DNA of 64,000 bases. Origin: UBA5314 sp964635975. GTDB lineage: Bacteria; Bacillota; Syntrophomonadia; Syntrophomonadales; Syntrophomonadaceae. Made by a program: the position numbers and the translations under genes. Where the stretch lies: positions 1-64,000 of the forward strand of contig CAZWPO010000004.1 of NCBI GenBank assembly GCA_964635975.1, given 5' to 3'. Under the pieces are notes generated by a model that had not been told where the DNA came from, searched no databases, and was given only the letters and a program-made list of their open reading frames with translations. Positions 24,679 through 34,397 of the stretch are shown here, piece after piece (the stretch's first letter is position 1; each line of letters starts with the position of its first letter).

Positions 24679-24858
24679 TGCATCATCCCCTGTCAAGTTA
24701 TAATTACAAAGTATTATCTCTAAAAAACAGGACTAATATTTATCGGCACAAAGCTTCCTCGCGCCTTTCCCCGTGCAAAGTTTTTTGTCAAAGCAGGATT
24801 GTTGCAAGTGCTTGGAGTAAGCTATTAATAACTGCTACATGATGGATTGGAGGTTCTT

Positions 24859-25773
24859 ATGCTTTTTACAACCACAGGCCATCTAAGAGAAGACTTTTAC
24901 ATACTGGGCCTGGCACCTTACCCGCTGCACCTGTTGGACGGCTTGAATCCCGCACTTTTCGATGGAGGCCCCAGCTGCGCCGGGAGAATATACATAGATG
25001 CTATAAAATCAGTGCTTGGAGATAGGCAGCCAGCTCTTCTCTTCCTTACCCATGCTCATTGGGACCACTGTGGTGCAGTCTCCCATCTTAAAAAGGCCTT
25101 TCCAGACATGAAGATTGCCGCTTCTCCATTGACAGCTCAGATCCTGAAGCGAGAAAACGCGCTTGCCATGATAAGCAAGCTAAATAAAAGCGCCCGGGAG
25201 ATGGTCAGCGCTCTTCCAAATGTCAATGACGCTATGCTGCTTACCGATCCCTTTGTCCCCTTTGATATAGACGTTGAACTTGAGGATGGGCAGACCATCG
25301 ATCTTGGAGAGGGGGTAACCGTTGAAGCACTTGCTACACCTGGCCATACAAGGGATCATATGTCTTTTTACCTGCCGGGCAGGAAAATACTTATAGCCGC
25401 AGAGTCATCCGGCTGCCTGGACGGAGCAGGTAATATAATTACTGAATTCGCCTCCGATTACGAAAACTATATGGCATCACTCAGGCGCATCGCCAATCTC
25501 CCGGTTGAGATTCTCTGCCAGGGCCACCGCATTGTTTTCGTGGGGCGCGAGGAGGTTAATAGTTTTTTTGAACAATCTATAGGTGATGCCGTTTATTTTA
25601 AAACCCGGGTTTGTGAGCTGCTCATAGAGGAAAAAGGATCGATAGAACAAGTAGTCCAGAGGATTAAAGAAGAACGCTATGATATCATCCCAGGGCCCAA
25701 ACAGCCGCTGGTCCCCTATCTTCTTAACGTCACCGCCCAGGTGAAACACCTGGCTGCTATGCAGTCATCCTGA
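24859..25773 (+). CDS. MBL-fold metallo-hydrolase (paralogue of 60766-61704)
   Basis: A 304-residue MBL-fold protein with LTHAHWDHCGAVSHL (metal ligands HxHxDH), TPGHTRDHMSFYL and a downstream histidine in CQGHRIVFVG. The bridging-metal aspartate found in most relatives (GD) appears as IAAESSG, a glutamate/serine variant. The C-terminal 80 residues form a helical extension (FFEQSIGDAVYFKTRVCELL..., NVTAQVKHLAA). It is clearly a paralogue of the protein at 60766-61704, sharing the DGG.(S/T)CAGR.Y.DAI.S.LGDR block and PGHTRDH. ATG 24859 with TTGGAGG upstream is the likely start. Its substrate is unknown. The gene converges on ktrB with a five-base gap. Confidence 0.88.
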   Translation: MLFTTTGHLREDFYILGLAPYPLHLLDGLNPALFDGGPSCAGRIYIDAIKSVLGDRQPALLFLTHAHWDHCGAVSHLKKAFPDMKIAASPLTAQILKRENALAMISKLNKSAREMVSALPNVNDAMLLTDPFVPFDIDVELEDGQTIDLGEGVTVEALATPGHTRDHMSFYLPGRKILIAAESSGCLDGAGNIITEFASDYENYMASLRRIANLPVEILCQGHRIVFVGREEVNSFFEQSIGDAVYFKTRVCELLIEEKGSIEQVVQRIKEERYDIIPGPKQPLVPYLLNVTAQVKHLAAMQSS

Positions 25774-25778
25774 ATAAG

Positions 25779-27104
25779 TTATCCGATCATTACTTTACCC
25801 TGCGGGTAGCGGTAATCAGCCCGCTGTCCTCTATAGGCCAGGGCAAAAGCCAGTGTCAAAGGCCCAACCCTTCCCAGAAACATGGTGATTATAATCAAAA
25901 TCTTCCCCAGAACGGTCAGTTTGCCGGTCAGTCCTAAAGTCAGCCCTACTGTTCCTATCGCCGAGCAAACCTCGAACAGAACCATCATGAAGGATTCATT
26001 TTGACTGAGCATCAATAGAAAGCTCATTAACAGAACTATACCAGAATACATAGCCACCACGGTCAGGGCTCGGCTAAGATCGGAAAAAGCTATGCGATGC
26101 TTCATTATTTCCGTGTCTTTCCTGCCTACAACCTGACTGTATACGGCTGCCAAGAGCAGGGCTATGGTGGTGGTCTTTATACCACCCGCCGTAGATCCGG
26201 GCGATCCTCCAATAAACATGAGGACAACTATCAAAAGCTGGCTGGATGGCAGCAGGGTGCTTAAATCAAGGGTGTTAAAACCTGCTGTCCGCGGCATTAC
26301 CGCCTGAAATAATGAGGCCAGCACTTTTGTAGACAAGGGCATCCCGGCCAGCGCGTGATTATTCTCACTGGCCAGGAAAACCAGGGTACCGGCGGCAACC
26401 AAAACCAGGGTGGTGTGAAGAACTATCCGGGTGTGAATGGACAGTTTTTGCCTTTGCCGGCGCCGGAATATCTCCTCAACCACCACAAATCCCAAACCGC
26501 CAATAATAATCAACCCGCCGATGACCAGGTTGACTACCGGATCACCGGCAAATCCGGTCAGGCTTCTAAAATCGCCCCAGAGGTCAAAGCCGGCGTTGTT
26601 GAAAGCTGACACAGAGTGAAATAAGCCGAACCAAAGGGCCTTTTTCCAGCCCAGCAATCCCGCCCAGTTTGCAGCCAGAATAAGTGCGCCCACTGTTTCA
26701 GAAAAAAACGCAAACAACAAGAGATGGCGAAACAACCTCACCACCCCGCCCGGATCTACTTTGCTCATGGACTGCTGCAGCAGCAGACGCTGCCTGAGCT
26801 GAATTTTTTTCCCCAAAACCATAGCGTAAAAAACCGCAAACGACATGATACCCAATCCACCCACCTGAATCAACGACAAAATCACTATTTTGCCAAACAT
26901 AGACCAGTGGGTTCCGGTATCCACCACCACCAGGCCGGTAACGCAGGTGGCGGAAGTAGCAGTAAATAATGCGTTCATTATATTACTTTCGCTGCTGTTG
27001 CTGGCCCAGGGCATAGACAGCAGTATAGTCCCCAGCAATATTATGATTAAGAAACTGGCGGCCAGAAACTGTGGGGCACTAAGCTGCAGTTTGGATCTAC
27101 CCAT
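25779..27104 (-). CDS. ktrB: Potassium uptake transporter membrane subunit (KtrB/TrkH family)
   Basis: A 441-residue membrane protein with the four-fold M1-P-M2 repeat of the Trk/Ktr/HKT superfamily. Selectivity-filter regions with conserved glycines are TSATCVTGLVVVDTG (about residue 50), VSAFNNAGFDLWG (about 165), MPRTAGFNTLDLS (about 274) and CSAIGTVGLTLG (about 392). GGSPGSTAGGIKTTT near residue 300 is the family signature for the intramembrane gating loop. It imports K+ together with the cytosolic regulator encoded immediately upstream (11-base gap), forming a ktrAB operon. At 441 residues it has KtrB rather than TrkH length. Confidence 0.93.
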   Translation of the reverse strand: MGRSKLQLSAPQFLAASFLIIILLGTILLSMPWASNSSESNIMNALFTATSATCVTGLVVVDTGTHWSMFGKIVILSLIQVGGLGIMSFAVFYAMVLGKKIQLRQRLLLQQSMSKVDPGGVVRLFRHLLLFAFFSETVGALILAANWAGLLGWKKALWFGLFHSVSAFNNAGFDLWGDFRSLTGFAGDPVVNLVIGGLIIIGGLGFVVVEEIFRRRQRQKLSIHTRIVLHTTLVLVAAGTLVFLASENNHALAGMPLSTKVLASLFQAVMPRTAGFNTLDLSTLLPSSQLLIVVLMFIGGSPGSTAGGIKTTTIALLLAAVYSQVVGRKDTEIMKHRIAFSDLSRALTVVAMYSGIVLLMSFLLMLSQNESFMMVLFEVCSAIGTVGLTLGLTGKLTVLGKILIIITMFLGRVGPLTLAFALAYRGQRADYRYPQGKVMIG

Positions 27105-27115
27105 GCACTGAATTC

Positions 27116-27787
27116 CTACCCCTCGTCAGAATTGCTTATTTTGTTCAAATCACTCGTCTTGCCGATCATTACTAGCAGGTCCCCGACAGCAATCGCCTCT
27201 TCGCCGCCGGGAGCAACTATGATATCTTCCCCGCGCTTAATAGCCAGGACATTTATGCGAAAGTCTCTTCTCAAATTCAAATCTGCCAGGCTGTGACCTA
27301 CGAAGCGCTGCGGCGTAATCAACTCCAGCAGACTGTGCTTTGGAGACAGAGTGATCAAATCCAACACATTGCTGGACACCAAGGTTTGCGCAATCTTAAC
27401 GGCCATATCGCGTTCTGGGTAGACCACCAGGTCGACTCCTATTTTTTCAAGAACCTTTCCATGCAATTCATTTTGGGCTTTGGCTACTACTTTCTTTACA
27501 CCCATTTCTTTTAGAATAATGGAAGTGAGAATATTTGCTTGAACATTTTCTCCAATGGCTACCACAACTACGTCAAAGTTGCGTATACCCAGAGCTTTTA
27601 GCGCGTTCTCGTCCTTCGAGTCTGCCTCAACCGATTCGGTAGCAATGTCAGCCAGCTCCTGCACCCGGTCTTCCCTGGAATCTATAGCCAGAACTTCATG
27701 CCCCATAGAGGTCAGAGACTTAACCAGGCTGCTGCCAAAGCGGCCCAAACCTATAACCGCAAATTGTTTCCTATTCAAAGCTGCCAT
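27116..27787 (-). CDS. ktrA: Potassium uptake regulatory subunit (KtrA/TrkA, RCK domains)
   Basis: A 223-residue cytosolic gating protein. The N-terminal RCK_N Rossmann domain has FAVIGLGRFGSSLVKSL (GxGxxG) and an acidic residue at the end of beta-2 (AIDSRED), which favours NAD/ATP-type nucleotides. The C-terminal RCK_C domain starts near residue 140, the module that binds c-di-AMP in characterised KtrA proteins. It forms an octameric ring beneath KtrB. ktrA is first in the operon, with ktrB 11 bases downstream. Together with the KimA-like gene at 124-2019, this gives two c-di-AMP-linked K+ systems, by family knowledge. Confidence 0.93.
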   Translation of the reverse strand: MAALNRKQFAVIGLGRFGSSLVKSLTSMGHEVLAIDSREDRVQELADIATESVEADSKDENALKALGIRNFDVVVVAIGENVQANILTSIILKEMGVKKVVAKAQNELHGKVLEKIGVDLVVYPERDMAVKIAQTLVSSNVLDLITLSPKHSLLELITPQRFVGHSLADLNLRRDFRINVLAIKRGEDIIVAPGGEEAIAVGDLLVMIGKTSDLNKISNSDEG

Positions 27788-28209
27788 CCCCTTAAGTTCT
27801 CAAGTATACTACTAAAGCCTTTCGACGAACCTTCAATAAATCCTACACAAAAAACCCCCAATCTGCACTTCGAACTATTTAACTGAGGTTATCTCCGTAA
27901 ATTTCCAACATACTTATGTATTTTCCCCACAAATTCAACCCGTAATTTTTCCGATATTTACGTTTTCGGCTTAATAAACACCATTATTATTTATAGATGT
28001 ATTTTATTGTCAGGCATAGAAATGAGAACCGGGGATTCCATACCGATACCATTCGACAATCATAATCATTAGTATGTGTTAATTTTTTAATAACGACTGG
28101 AAACTTCAAAAATCATCTCTGCTCATCCATTTATTTGCAATTTCGATAATTAACCTGCTTTTCCGGTATCTATTTGGTATCTATTATTTAAATTGGGGGG
28201 ATCAGTACT
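27788..28209. other. AT-rich intergenic region between divergent ktrA and the hybrid kinase
   Basis: 422 bases without a supportable gene. It should hold the two divergent promoters. I find no ydaO-type c-di-AMP riboswitch, tRNA or strong inverted repeat. TTGGGGGGATC at 28193 is the ribosome site of the kinase gene. Confidence 0.5.
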
Positions 28210-31200
28210 TTGATAGGGATCGAAGAGAAGTATGAAATTCTGCAAACCCTGTATCGCTCCCCCAGCAGCATCATTTTTCGCGCAATGAACATCCAAACCC
28301 AAGAAAAAGTAATAATAAAAACATTGAATCGCCAATTATACAACCACGACAATCTTAATAAACTTAAGAATGAATACCAAATTCTCATAAGACTTGGAGG
28401 AGATTATGTTATCAAAGCTCATGACTTTGTCAATATTGAAACCCGGTTTGCGATTATAATCGAGGATTTCGGAGCCGTCTCATTAGCCCAATATATCCAA
28501 GGCAGAAGATTAGATTTAAGAGTATTTCTTGATATAGCCCTTAAAATCTGCACTTGCCTGGATTACATCCATCAACATCAAATAATTCACAAGGATATTA
28601 ATCCCTCAAATATCGTATTTAATCCCGAATCTGAACAAATCAAAATCATTGATTTCGGAATTTCATCAGAATATTGCTATGAAACTATGCCAGCTTTTAA
28701 TCCCCATGTAATAGAAAGCACTCTGCAATATATGTCTCCGGAACAGACCGGGCGAATGAACCGACCGATAGATTACCGGGCTGATTTTTATTTACTGGGG
28801 GTCACCCTGTATGAACTAGCATGTGGTCAACTTCCCTTTGTCACCTCAAATCCGGCTGAAATGGTTTATTCTCATATTGCTCTGGAACCTATTCCCGTAC
28901 ACAAAATTGACCCGGCAGTACCCGAATCCATTTCATGCATTATTAGTAAACTCATGGCCAAGGTGCCCGAAGACAGATACCAGAGTACTGCAGGCATTAT
29001 TTTCGACCTGAGAAAATGCATGGAAAGTCTCGATATGGGTTCAGATTTCGTAGCAAAATTTAAAGTTGGAACGGGTGATCTTATCGATAAATTCGAGATT
29101 CCCAAAAAACTATACGGAAGAGAATCAGAGCTTGACAATCTTCTGAGCAGCTTTGAAAGAATTCGGCAGGGAAAAGCTGAATTAGTGTTAATCAGTGGTT
29201 ATTCAGGAATTGGGAAAACAAGCCTGGTCAGAGAATTGCACAAGCCCATAATCAGAGAACAGGGAATATTTATTTCGGGAAAGTATGATCAATATACTAA
29301 AAACAAACCTTTTTCGGCTCTGATTAAAGCTCTGGATCAATTTTGCAGCTATATTTTATCTGAGCCGGAGCCTTCTATAGAATTATGGAGAAGCAGGATA
29401 TTGGAAGCCCTGACCGGGAGAGGACGATTGATAACCGAGCTCATACCCCGGCTGGAGTTGGTTATTGGAGAACAGCCCGTAATACAAGAAGTCTCGCCTA
29501 CCGAAGAGCAGTTCTGGTTCAAAATCGCCCTTAAAAAATTGATCCTGACGATATCATTTTCAGAACACCCGGTGGTTTTCTTTATGGATGATATCCACTG
29601 GGCTGATATGGCTTCCCTGGAGCTCTTCAAATCCATTTTGACTGATTCCGATGTTGAAAACCTCATGTTTATCGGGGCCTACAGAAGTAACGAGGTCAAT
29701 GCTTCCCATCCTTTAATCAGAAGTATTGAAAAAATGAAAAAGGATAAGGGAACTGTTAAAAATATTCACTTACAAAATTTATCCCTAATGAACATCACGG
29801 ATTTAATATGTGATTTTACCAAATCTTCAGAAACAGAAGCTGTGCGACTGGCGAAAATAGTAATCGAAAAAACTATGGGAAATCCATTTTATACAATTGA
29901 ATTTTTTAATCTATGCTACACAAACGGTCTAATTTATTACAACCCGAATGCGAATGCTTGGGAATGGGATGAGGCTAACATAAGGAGTATTAAGCTTTCA
30001 GACAACGTGATTGATTATTTGATTGAAAAAATTGGCGCGCTCCCCAAAGATACAAGGGATTTAATTTCTGTAGCAGCGTGCATAGGCGATAATTTTAGCC
30101 TCCGGGAACTTGCCATGATTTATGGAAAAGAAGATTTCACAGTAAGCATGCAGTTAAAACCGGCGGTGGCAGCGGAGATGATTTATTCCGCTAATGATGA
30201 TAGGAATAAAGAAATACAGTTTCAATTTTGTCACGACAAGTTTCAGCAGGCTGGATACCAGCTATTATCAGTAGAACGCAGGCAATATGTTCATTTGGAC
30301 ATAGCAAGGTACTATGACAACTTAGTTGAATTGGAAGGCTCGGCCCGTCTTTTTATGGTAGCTGAACATTATTCCAAGGCACTGAATTGTCTGCATTCTG
30401 AAGAAGAAATACATAATACTATCGATATATTTTTCCGGACCGCCCGTGCGGCCATATCATCGTCCGCCTTTGATACCGCTCGCAAATACCTGGATTTCAT
30501 CGAAGCTATGGCCAGCCAGGAGATGAAAAGTGATAAATCCTTTATGCTGCACTTGTACAGCGAGCAGCATCTAGCCCTATTTAGTCTGGCCTTGTTCGAC
30601 GAATTGGATGTTGTTTTTTCGCGAATAGGATTAATTACAAACGATCCCCTTGAGCTGGTTGATGTTTATTGCATTCAGTTAATAAGCTTATCAAATAGAA
30701 GCAGGTATGAGGAAGCATTTTTCCTTGGAGTTTCCTTACTTGAAAAGCTGGATGTGCATTATCCTCATAATCAACTAGTCGAGAAGATCGAAGAAGCAAT
30801 GGAAGAGTATTACAGTTATGAACAGGTAACCGGTTTTGATGGCCTGGAAGAAATGCCGGTTATAAATGACGCGAAAACTCAGTCTATTGCCAAGCTTTTA
30901 AATAGGATGCAGCCAGCCGGACTCTTTTTTAACCCCCTGTCAGCATTTTGGGCTATTTGTACAAATACTAATTTTATGATAAAAAATGGGATGACACCCT
31001 GGAGTTTGGAATCTTCGGCTGCTTTCATTCTCCCGTCTATTGCTCTTAGGAACGATTATCGTACCGGTTACAAGCTTGCTAAAAGTGCCCTAGCTGTCTG
31101 CTACAAGCATGGCTTTATCAGCGAACTTTATAGAATTTATCACATCCTGGGGCTTTTTACGGGTCACTGGTTTCAACCTTTAGAGAATGGTGTTTATTAT

Positions 31201-33822
31201 GCCCATGAAGCCTTCAAAGGCAATTTGGACAATGGGGAATTCGAATTTTCCTGCTACAGCTATTTTTCTTCCCAGGTCGCCGTTCTCGAAATTTGCAGCT
31301 CAATTTCAGAAATGCAAATGGAGGTAGAAGCAGCTTATTCATTTGCCCACAGGACGAACAACCTGTTTGCCTTGTCATCTTTTATAACTTTCAAACAGCT
31401 CATTAAGGCAATAAAAGGTGAAGCATCATCACATGGCAGTTTTAATGACATTTTTTTTCAGGAAGAGAAGTATCTAATAGAAATCAAAGACCATGCTATA
31501 GCACAATGCTATTACTCGATTTACAGGGCGCTGTCCGCAATAATCTTTGGGGATTACAAAAAAGCCCTGACCCTGACCAATGAAATAGCTCCACTTCTCC
31601 CCCACATGAGCGGTTTTTATACGATCGCTCTGCACAATTTCCTGCACTCTCTGGCGATCTGTAGAACCATTTCCGAATTAGCGGAGGGGAAGGAAAGAGA
31701 AAATCTGCGGATAAAACTGCGCAACAACCAGGTATGGATGAAAAAGAGGGCCCAAGATGCGCCCTTTAACTTCCAGCATTTATACGCTCTTATAAATGCC
31801 GAGATTCTGGTTTTGGAAGGAAGATATGATAATGCCCTCCGCTTATATGAAACCGCAATCACAACAGCTCAAAAAAATAAACGTCCCTATCACTATGCCT
31901 TGTTTTGCGAATTGGCAGGTCAGCGTTACTTGCATATGGGAATAATGAAGATAGCTGCTTTTTACCTCAAGGAAGCTTATTCAGCGTATTTGGCCTGGGA
32001 AGCAACGGGCAAAACCTCTGCCATGAAAAAAGAATACCCGCAGCTCTTGTTTTCTAATATAGACATGAATTCAGTCCAGTATTATTCACCAAGCACTATC
32101 TTTTCCGATTCCATCGACCTTGGTGCAGTTATTCAAGCAACCCAGGCCATCTCGGGAGAGATAGAAAGAAAAAAGTTGCTAAAAACACTAATGACCATAA
32201 TATTAGAAAACTCCGGGAGCAATCGTGGTTATTTTCTCTTAAAAGACTTAAACAGGTGGATCCTGTCAAGATACGAATCTATTGCGGGTGTCCTGGAGCC
32301 CTCATTTGAAGAAAAAGAATTTGTATTGGAAAATCATGATGCCCAGTTTGATCTGCCCGCAGCGATAATCAACTATGTTATAAGAACCAAAGAGCCGCTT
32401 ATCATTGGAAATGTTGAGGAGAGCCAGTTTGCATCAAATAATTATTTCAAAGGCCTTAATACATTGTCAGCTCTCTGCTTCCCTGTTTTGTTCCAAAACT
32501 CTTTAAAAGGTATTGTCTACTTAGAAAATGATTTATTAACAGATGCCTTTAGCAACAAACGTTTAGAAGTTTTGAATATATTGGGGTCCCAGGCCGCTAT
32601 ATCTTTAGAAAACTCCGCTCTTTTTGCCGATCTTGATAAGAAAGTAGCTTTAAGGACCTTCCAACTCGAACAGGAAATAGCCGATCATAAGAAAACCGAA
32701 CAGGCTCTCAGTCAGTCAGAAGAACGCTTCCATAAGGCATTTCACTCCAGCCCGATTATGATGGCCATATTGAGTACTAAGGACTACTCTTTCATAGAGG
32801 TTAATCAAAGCTTCTTGGATGAATTGGAATGTGATCCCGATGAGGTTATTTCTTCTACTCCAGATTACATTAATATGTGGGCAGATTATCAGCCAAATTT
32901 ATTAATAATAAATCAAATTAAGAATGATATCAAAATAGAAAACGCTGAGTGCAAACTGCTAAGTAGAACTGGCAAACCCATATTTGCCCTGATTTCAACA
33001 GAATGCTTAACTCTTAATAACCAGGATTGTTTGCTTATGGTTATGCAAAATATTAGTGAGAAAAAGGAATATGAAGCAAATTTATATCGTATGGACCGTT
33101 TAAACTTAATAGGAGAAATGGCTGCTGGCATCGGACATGAAATCCGCAACCCTATGACAGCTATCCGAGGTTTTCTACAATTGCTCAGCGGCAACGATTA
33201 TTATGAAAAGGATCACATGTACTTCGAACTTATGATTGAGGAACTGGACCGGGCTAACGGAATAATCTCAGAATATCTGGGAATGGCTAAAGACAAAAGA
33301 GTAAATCTTCAGCCTAATCATCTTGACCATATTGTTGATTCCATATTCCCGATGATCAGCGCCGATGCCAACTATCAGGGTATGGCCGTAGAGCTCATAT
33401 TAAACTCACCTCCCATGCTTCTCATCGATGAAAAGGAGATTCGCCAAATGATTCTCAACATGGCGCGCAATGGTTTGGAAGCAATGTCACCGGGAGGAAT
33501 TCTTACCATTGGAACCAGGGTAGAGAATGACGATGTCATTCTCTATATTAAAGACGAAGGGGATGGCTTATCGCCAGATTTGCTGGATAAACTCGGGACT
33601 CCATTTGTAACCACCAAAGAAAAAGGAACCGGTCTGGGTCTGGCGGTCTGCTATAGTATTGCTGCCCGTCACCACGCCGAAATCAAGGTACAGACCAGCC
33701 CTCAAGGGACTACTTTCACAGTCTTTTTCCCTTTGCCAAAGGAGGCCGACCAGATCCTCCAATACCAAGTTTGCAGAGCACCAACCACTATCAATCTTAA
33801 ACATGATCATCCTGGTTCTTAA
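28210..33822 (+). CDS. Hybrid Ser/Thr kinase - AAA ATPase - GAF - PAS - histidine kinase signalling protein
   Basis: A single 1870-residue protein. Residues 1-270 are a Hanks-type kinase with catalytic loop H127-K-D129-INPSN and D148-FG, but a poorly conserved glycine loop. Residues 305-650 are an AAA_16/predictor ATPase with GYSGIGKTSLV (about 330-340) and FFMDDIHWAD Walker B. Residues 650-1300 are a long helical TPR-like region. A GAF domain spans about 1310-1470 and a PAS domain about 1500-1615. The HisKA domain has His1643 in AGIGHEIRNP, and the HATPase has NMARNGLEAM and KGTGLGLAV (about 1720-1865). This is the architecture of large hybrid kinases known in cyanobacteria, myxobacteria and some Clostridia. 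The start is TTG with GGGGGGATC upstream. The coding sequence is visibly AT-richer than neighbours, hinting at transfer. No response regulator is adjacent. Confidence 0.92.
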   Translation: MIGIEEKYEILQTLYRSPSSIIFRAMNIQTQEKVIIKTLNRQLYNHDNLNKLKNEYQILIRLGGDYVIKAHDFVNIETRFAIIIEDFGAVSLAQYIQGRRLDLRVFLDIALKICTCLDYIHQHQIIHKDINPSNIVFNPESEQIKIIDFGISSEYCYETMPAFNPHVIESTLQYMSPEQTGRMNRPIDYRADFYLLGVTLYELACGQLPFVTSNPAEMVYSHIALEPIPVHKIDPAVPESISCIISKLMAKVPEDRYQSTAGIIFDLRKCMESLDMGSDFVAKFKVGTGDLIDKFEIPKKLYGRESELDNLLSSFERIRQGKAELVLISGYSGIGKTSLVRELHKPIIREQGIFISGKYDQYTKNKPFSALIKALDQFCSYILSEPEPSIELWRSRILEALTGRGRLITELIPRLELVIGEQPVIQEVSPTEEQFWFKIALKKLILTISFSEHPVVFFMDDIHWADMASLELFKSILTDSDVENLMFIGAYRSNEVNASHPLIRSIEKMKKDKGTVKNIHLQNLSLMNITDLICDFTKSSETEAVRLAKIVIEKTMGNPFYTIEFFNLCYTNGLIYYNPNANAWEWDEANIRSIKLSDNVIDYLIEKIGALPKDTRDLISVAACIGDNFSLRELAMIYGKEDFTVSMQLKPAVAAEMIYSANDDRNKEIQFQFCHDKFQQAGYQLLSVERRQYVHLDIARYYDNLVELEGSARLFMVAEHYSKALNCLHSEEEIHNTIDIFFRTARAAISSSAFDTARKYLDFIEAMASQEMKSDKSFMLHLYSEQHLALFSLALFDELDVVFSRIGLITNDPLELVDVYCIQLISLSNRSRYEEAFFLGVSLLEKLDVHYPHNQLVEKIEEAMEEYYSYEQVTGFDGLEEMPVINDAKTQSIAKLLNRMQPAGLFFNPLSAFWAICTNTNFMIKNGMTPWSLESSAAFILPSIALRNDYRTGYKLAKSALAVCYKHGFISELYRIYHILGLFTGHWFQPLENGVYYAHEAFKGNLDNGEFEFSCYSYFSSQVAVLEICSSISEMQMEVEAAYSFAHRTNNLFALSSFITFKQLIKAIKGEASSHGSFNDIFFQEEKYLIEIKDHAIAQCYYSIYRALSAIIFGDYKKALTLTNEIAPLLPHMSGFYTIALHNFLHSLAICRTISELAEGKERENLRIKLRNNQVWMKKRAQDAPFNFQHLYALINAEILVLEGRYDNALRLYETAITTAQKNKRPYHYALFCELAGQRYLHMGIMKIAAFYLKEAYSAYLAWEATGKTSAMKKEYPQLLFSNIDMNSVQYYSPSTIFSDSIDLGAVIQATQAISGEIERKKLLKTLMTIILENSGSNRGYFLLKDLNRWILSRYESIAGVLEPSFEEKEFVLENHDAQFDLPAAIINYVIRTKEPLIIGNVEESQFASNNYFKGLNTLSALCFPVLFQNSLKGIVYLENDLLTDAFSNKRLEVLNILGSQAAISLENSALFADLDKKVALRTFQLEQEIADHKKTEQALSQSEERFHKAFHSSPIMMAILSTKDYSFIEVNQSFLDELECDPDEVISSTPDYINMWADYQPNLLIINQIKNDIKIENAECKLLSRTGKPIFALISTECLTLNNQDCLLMVMQNISEKKEYEANLYRMDRLNLIGEMAAGIGHEIRNPMTAIRGFLQLLSGNDYYEKDHMYFELMIEELDRANGIISEYLGMAKDKRVNLQPNHLDHIVDSIFPMISADANYQGMAVELILNSPPMLLIDEKEIRQMILNMARNGLEAMSPGGILTIGTRVENDDVILYIKDEGDGLSPDLLDKLGTPFVTTKEKGTGLGLAVCYSIAARHHAEIKVQTSPQGTTFTVFFPLPKEADQILQYQVCRAPTTINLKHDHPGS

Positions 33823-34331
33823 AATGCCTTTAGGCTTTTCCATGCATAAGCAGTAATAAGCGGCTCCAGGCTCCCCTCTTCAAGCGGCTTTCGATCGATC
33901 TGAACACCACCATGCTTTTCGTAGAATCTTTTATAGGCATTCTGCTCCAGGACCCATACCAGCATCGAGCTTAAGCCCATTTCAACAAGTTTCTCAGAAG
34001 CCCGCTGCATAAGTTTTTGCCCGATCCCCCGGTTTTGATGATCCTCAAGTACGTAAACAGCATATACTTCACCATCTATTCCATATCTGCCGTCCCTTTC
34101 CCCACCTCCAGCGGTAAAACCTACTATTACAGCGGATGCTTCGGCCACCAACAAAAAGGTCTGTCCGCCTTTTTCGGGCAGCAATTCGCCGAACCTTTCA
34201 GCCTGAATATTGACATCAAAACTGTCCAGTATATCATCATCAATAATGCCTCTATAAGTAGAGCGCCAGGTGTCTATCTGAACCCGGGCGATTTCCTGTA
34301 GATCTTCTTTTTCTGCCTCCCTGATTATGAT
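33819..34331 (-). CDS. GNAT family N-acetyltransferase, non-canonical start
   Basis: An acetyltransferase of about 170 residues. The N-terminal part IIREAEKEDLQEIARVQIDTWRSTYRGII is plainly GNAT, and the acetyl-CoA site reads VYVLEDHQNRGIGQKLMQRA (Q/RxxGxG/A). The C-terminal NAYKRFYEKHGG is typical. The open frame begins after a TGA at 34338-34340 and contains no ATG, GTG or TTG until a TTG at 34184, which would remove the first third of the domain. An AGGAG lies about nine bases before an ATC codon at 34331, so a rare start (ATC/ATA) or a one-base assembly error is likely. The convergent kinase gene overlaps its end by four bases. The acceptor substrate is unknown. Confidence 0.75.
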   Translation of the reverse strand: MIIREAEKEDLQEIARVQIDTWRSTYRGIIDDDILDSFDVNIQAERFGELLPEKGGQTFLLVAEASAVIVGFTAGGGERDGRYGIDGEVYAVYVLEDHQNRGIGQKLMQRASEKLVEMGLSSMLVWVLEQNAYKRFYEKHGGVQIDRKPLEEGSLEPLITAYAWKSLKAF

Positions 34332-34397
34332 ACCAACTCACTCCTAATAAAGATTACTTGCATCCTGCGCTGGTTTGAGATAGACTTGTTTTCCATC

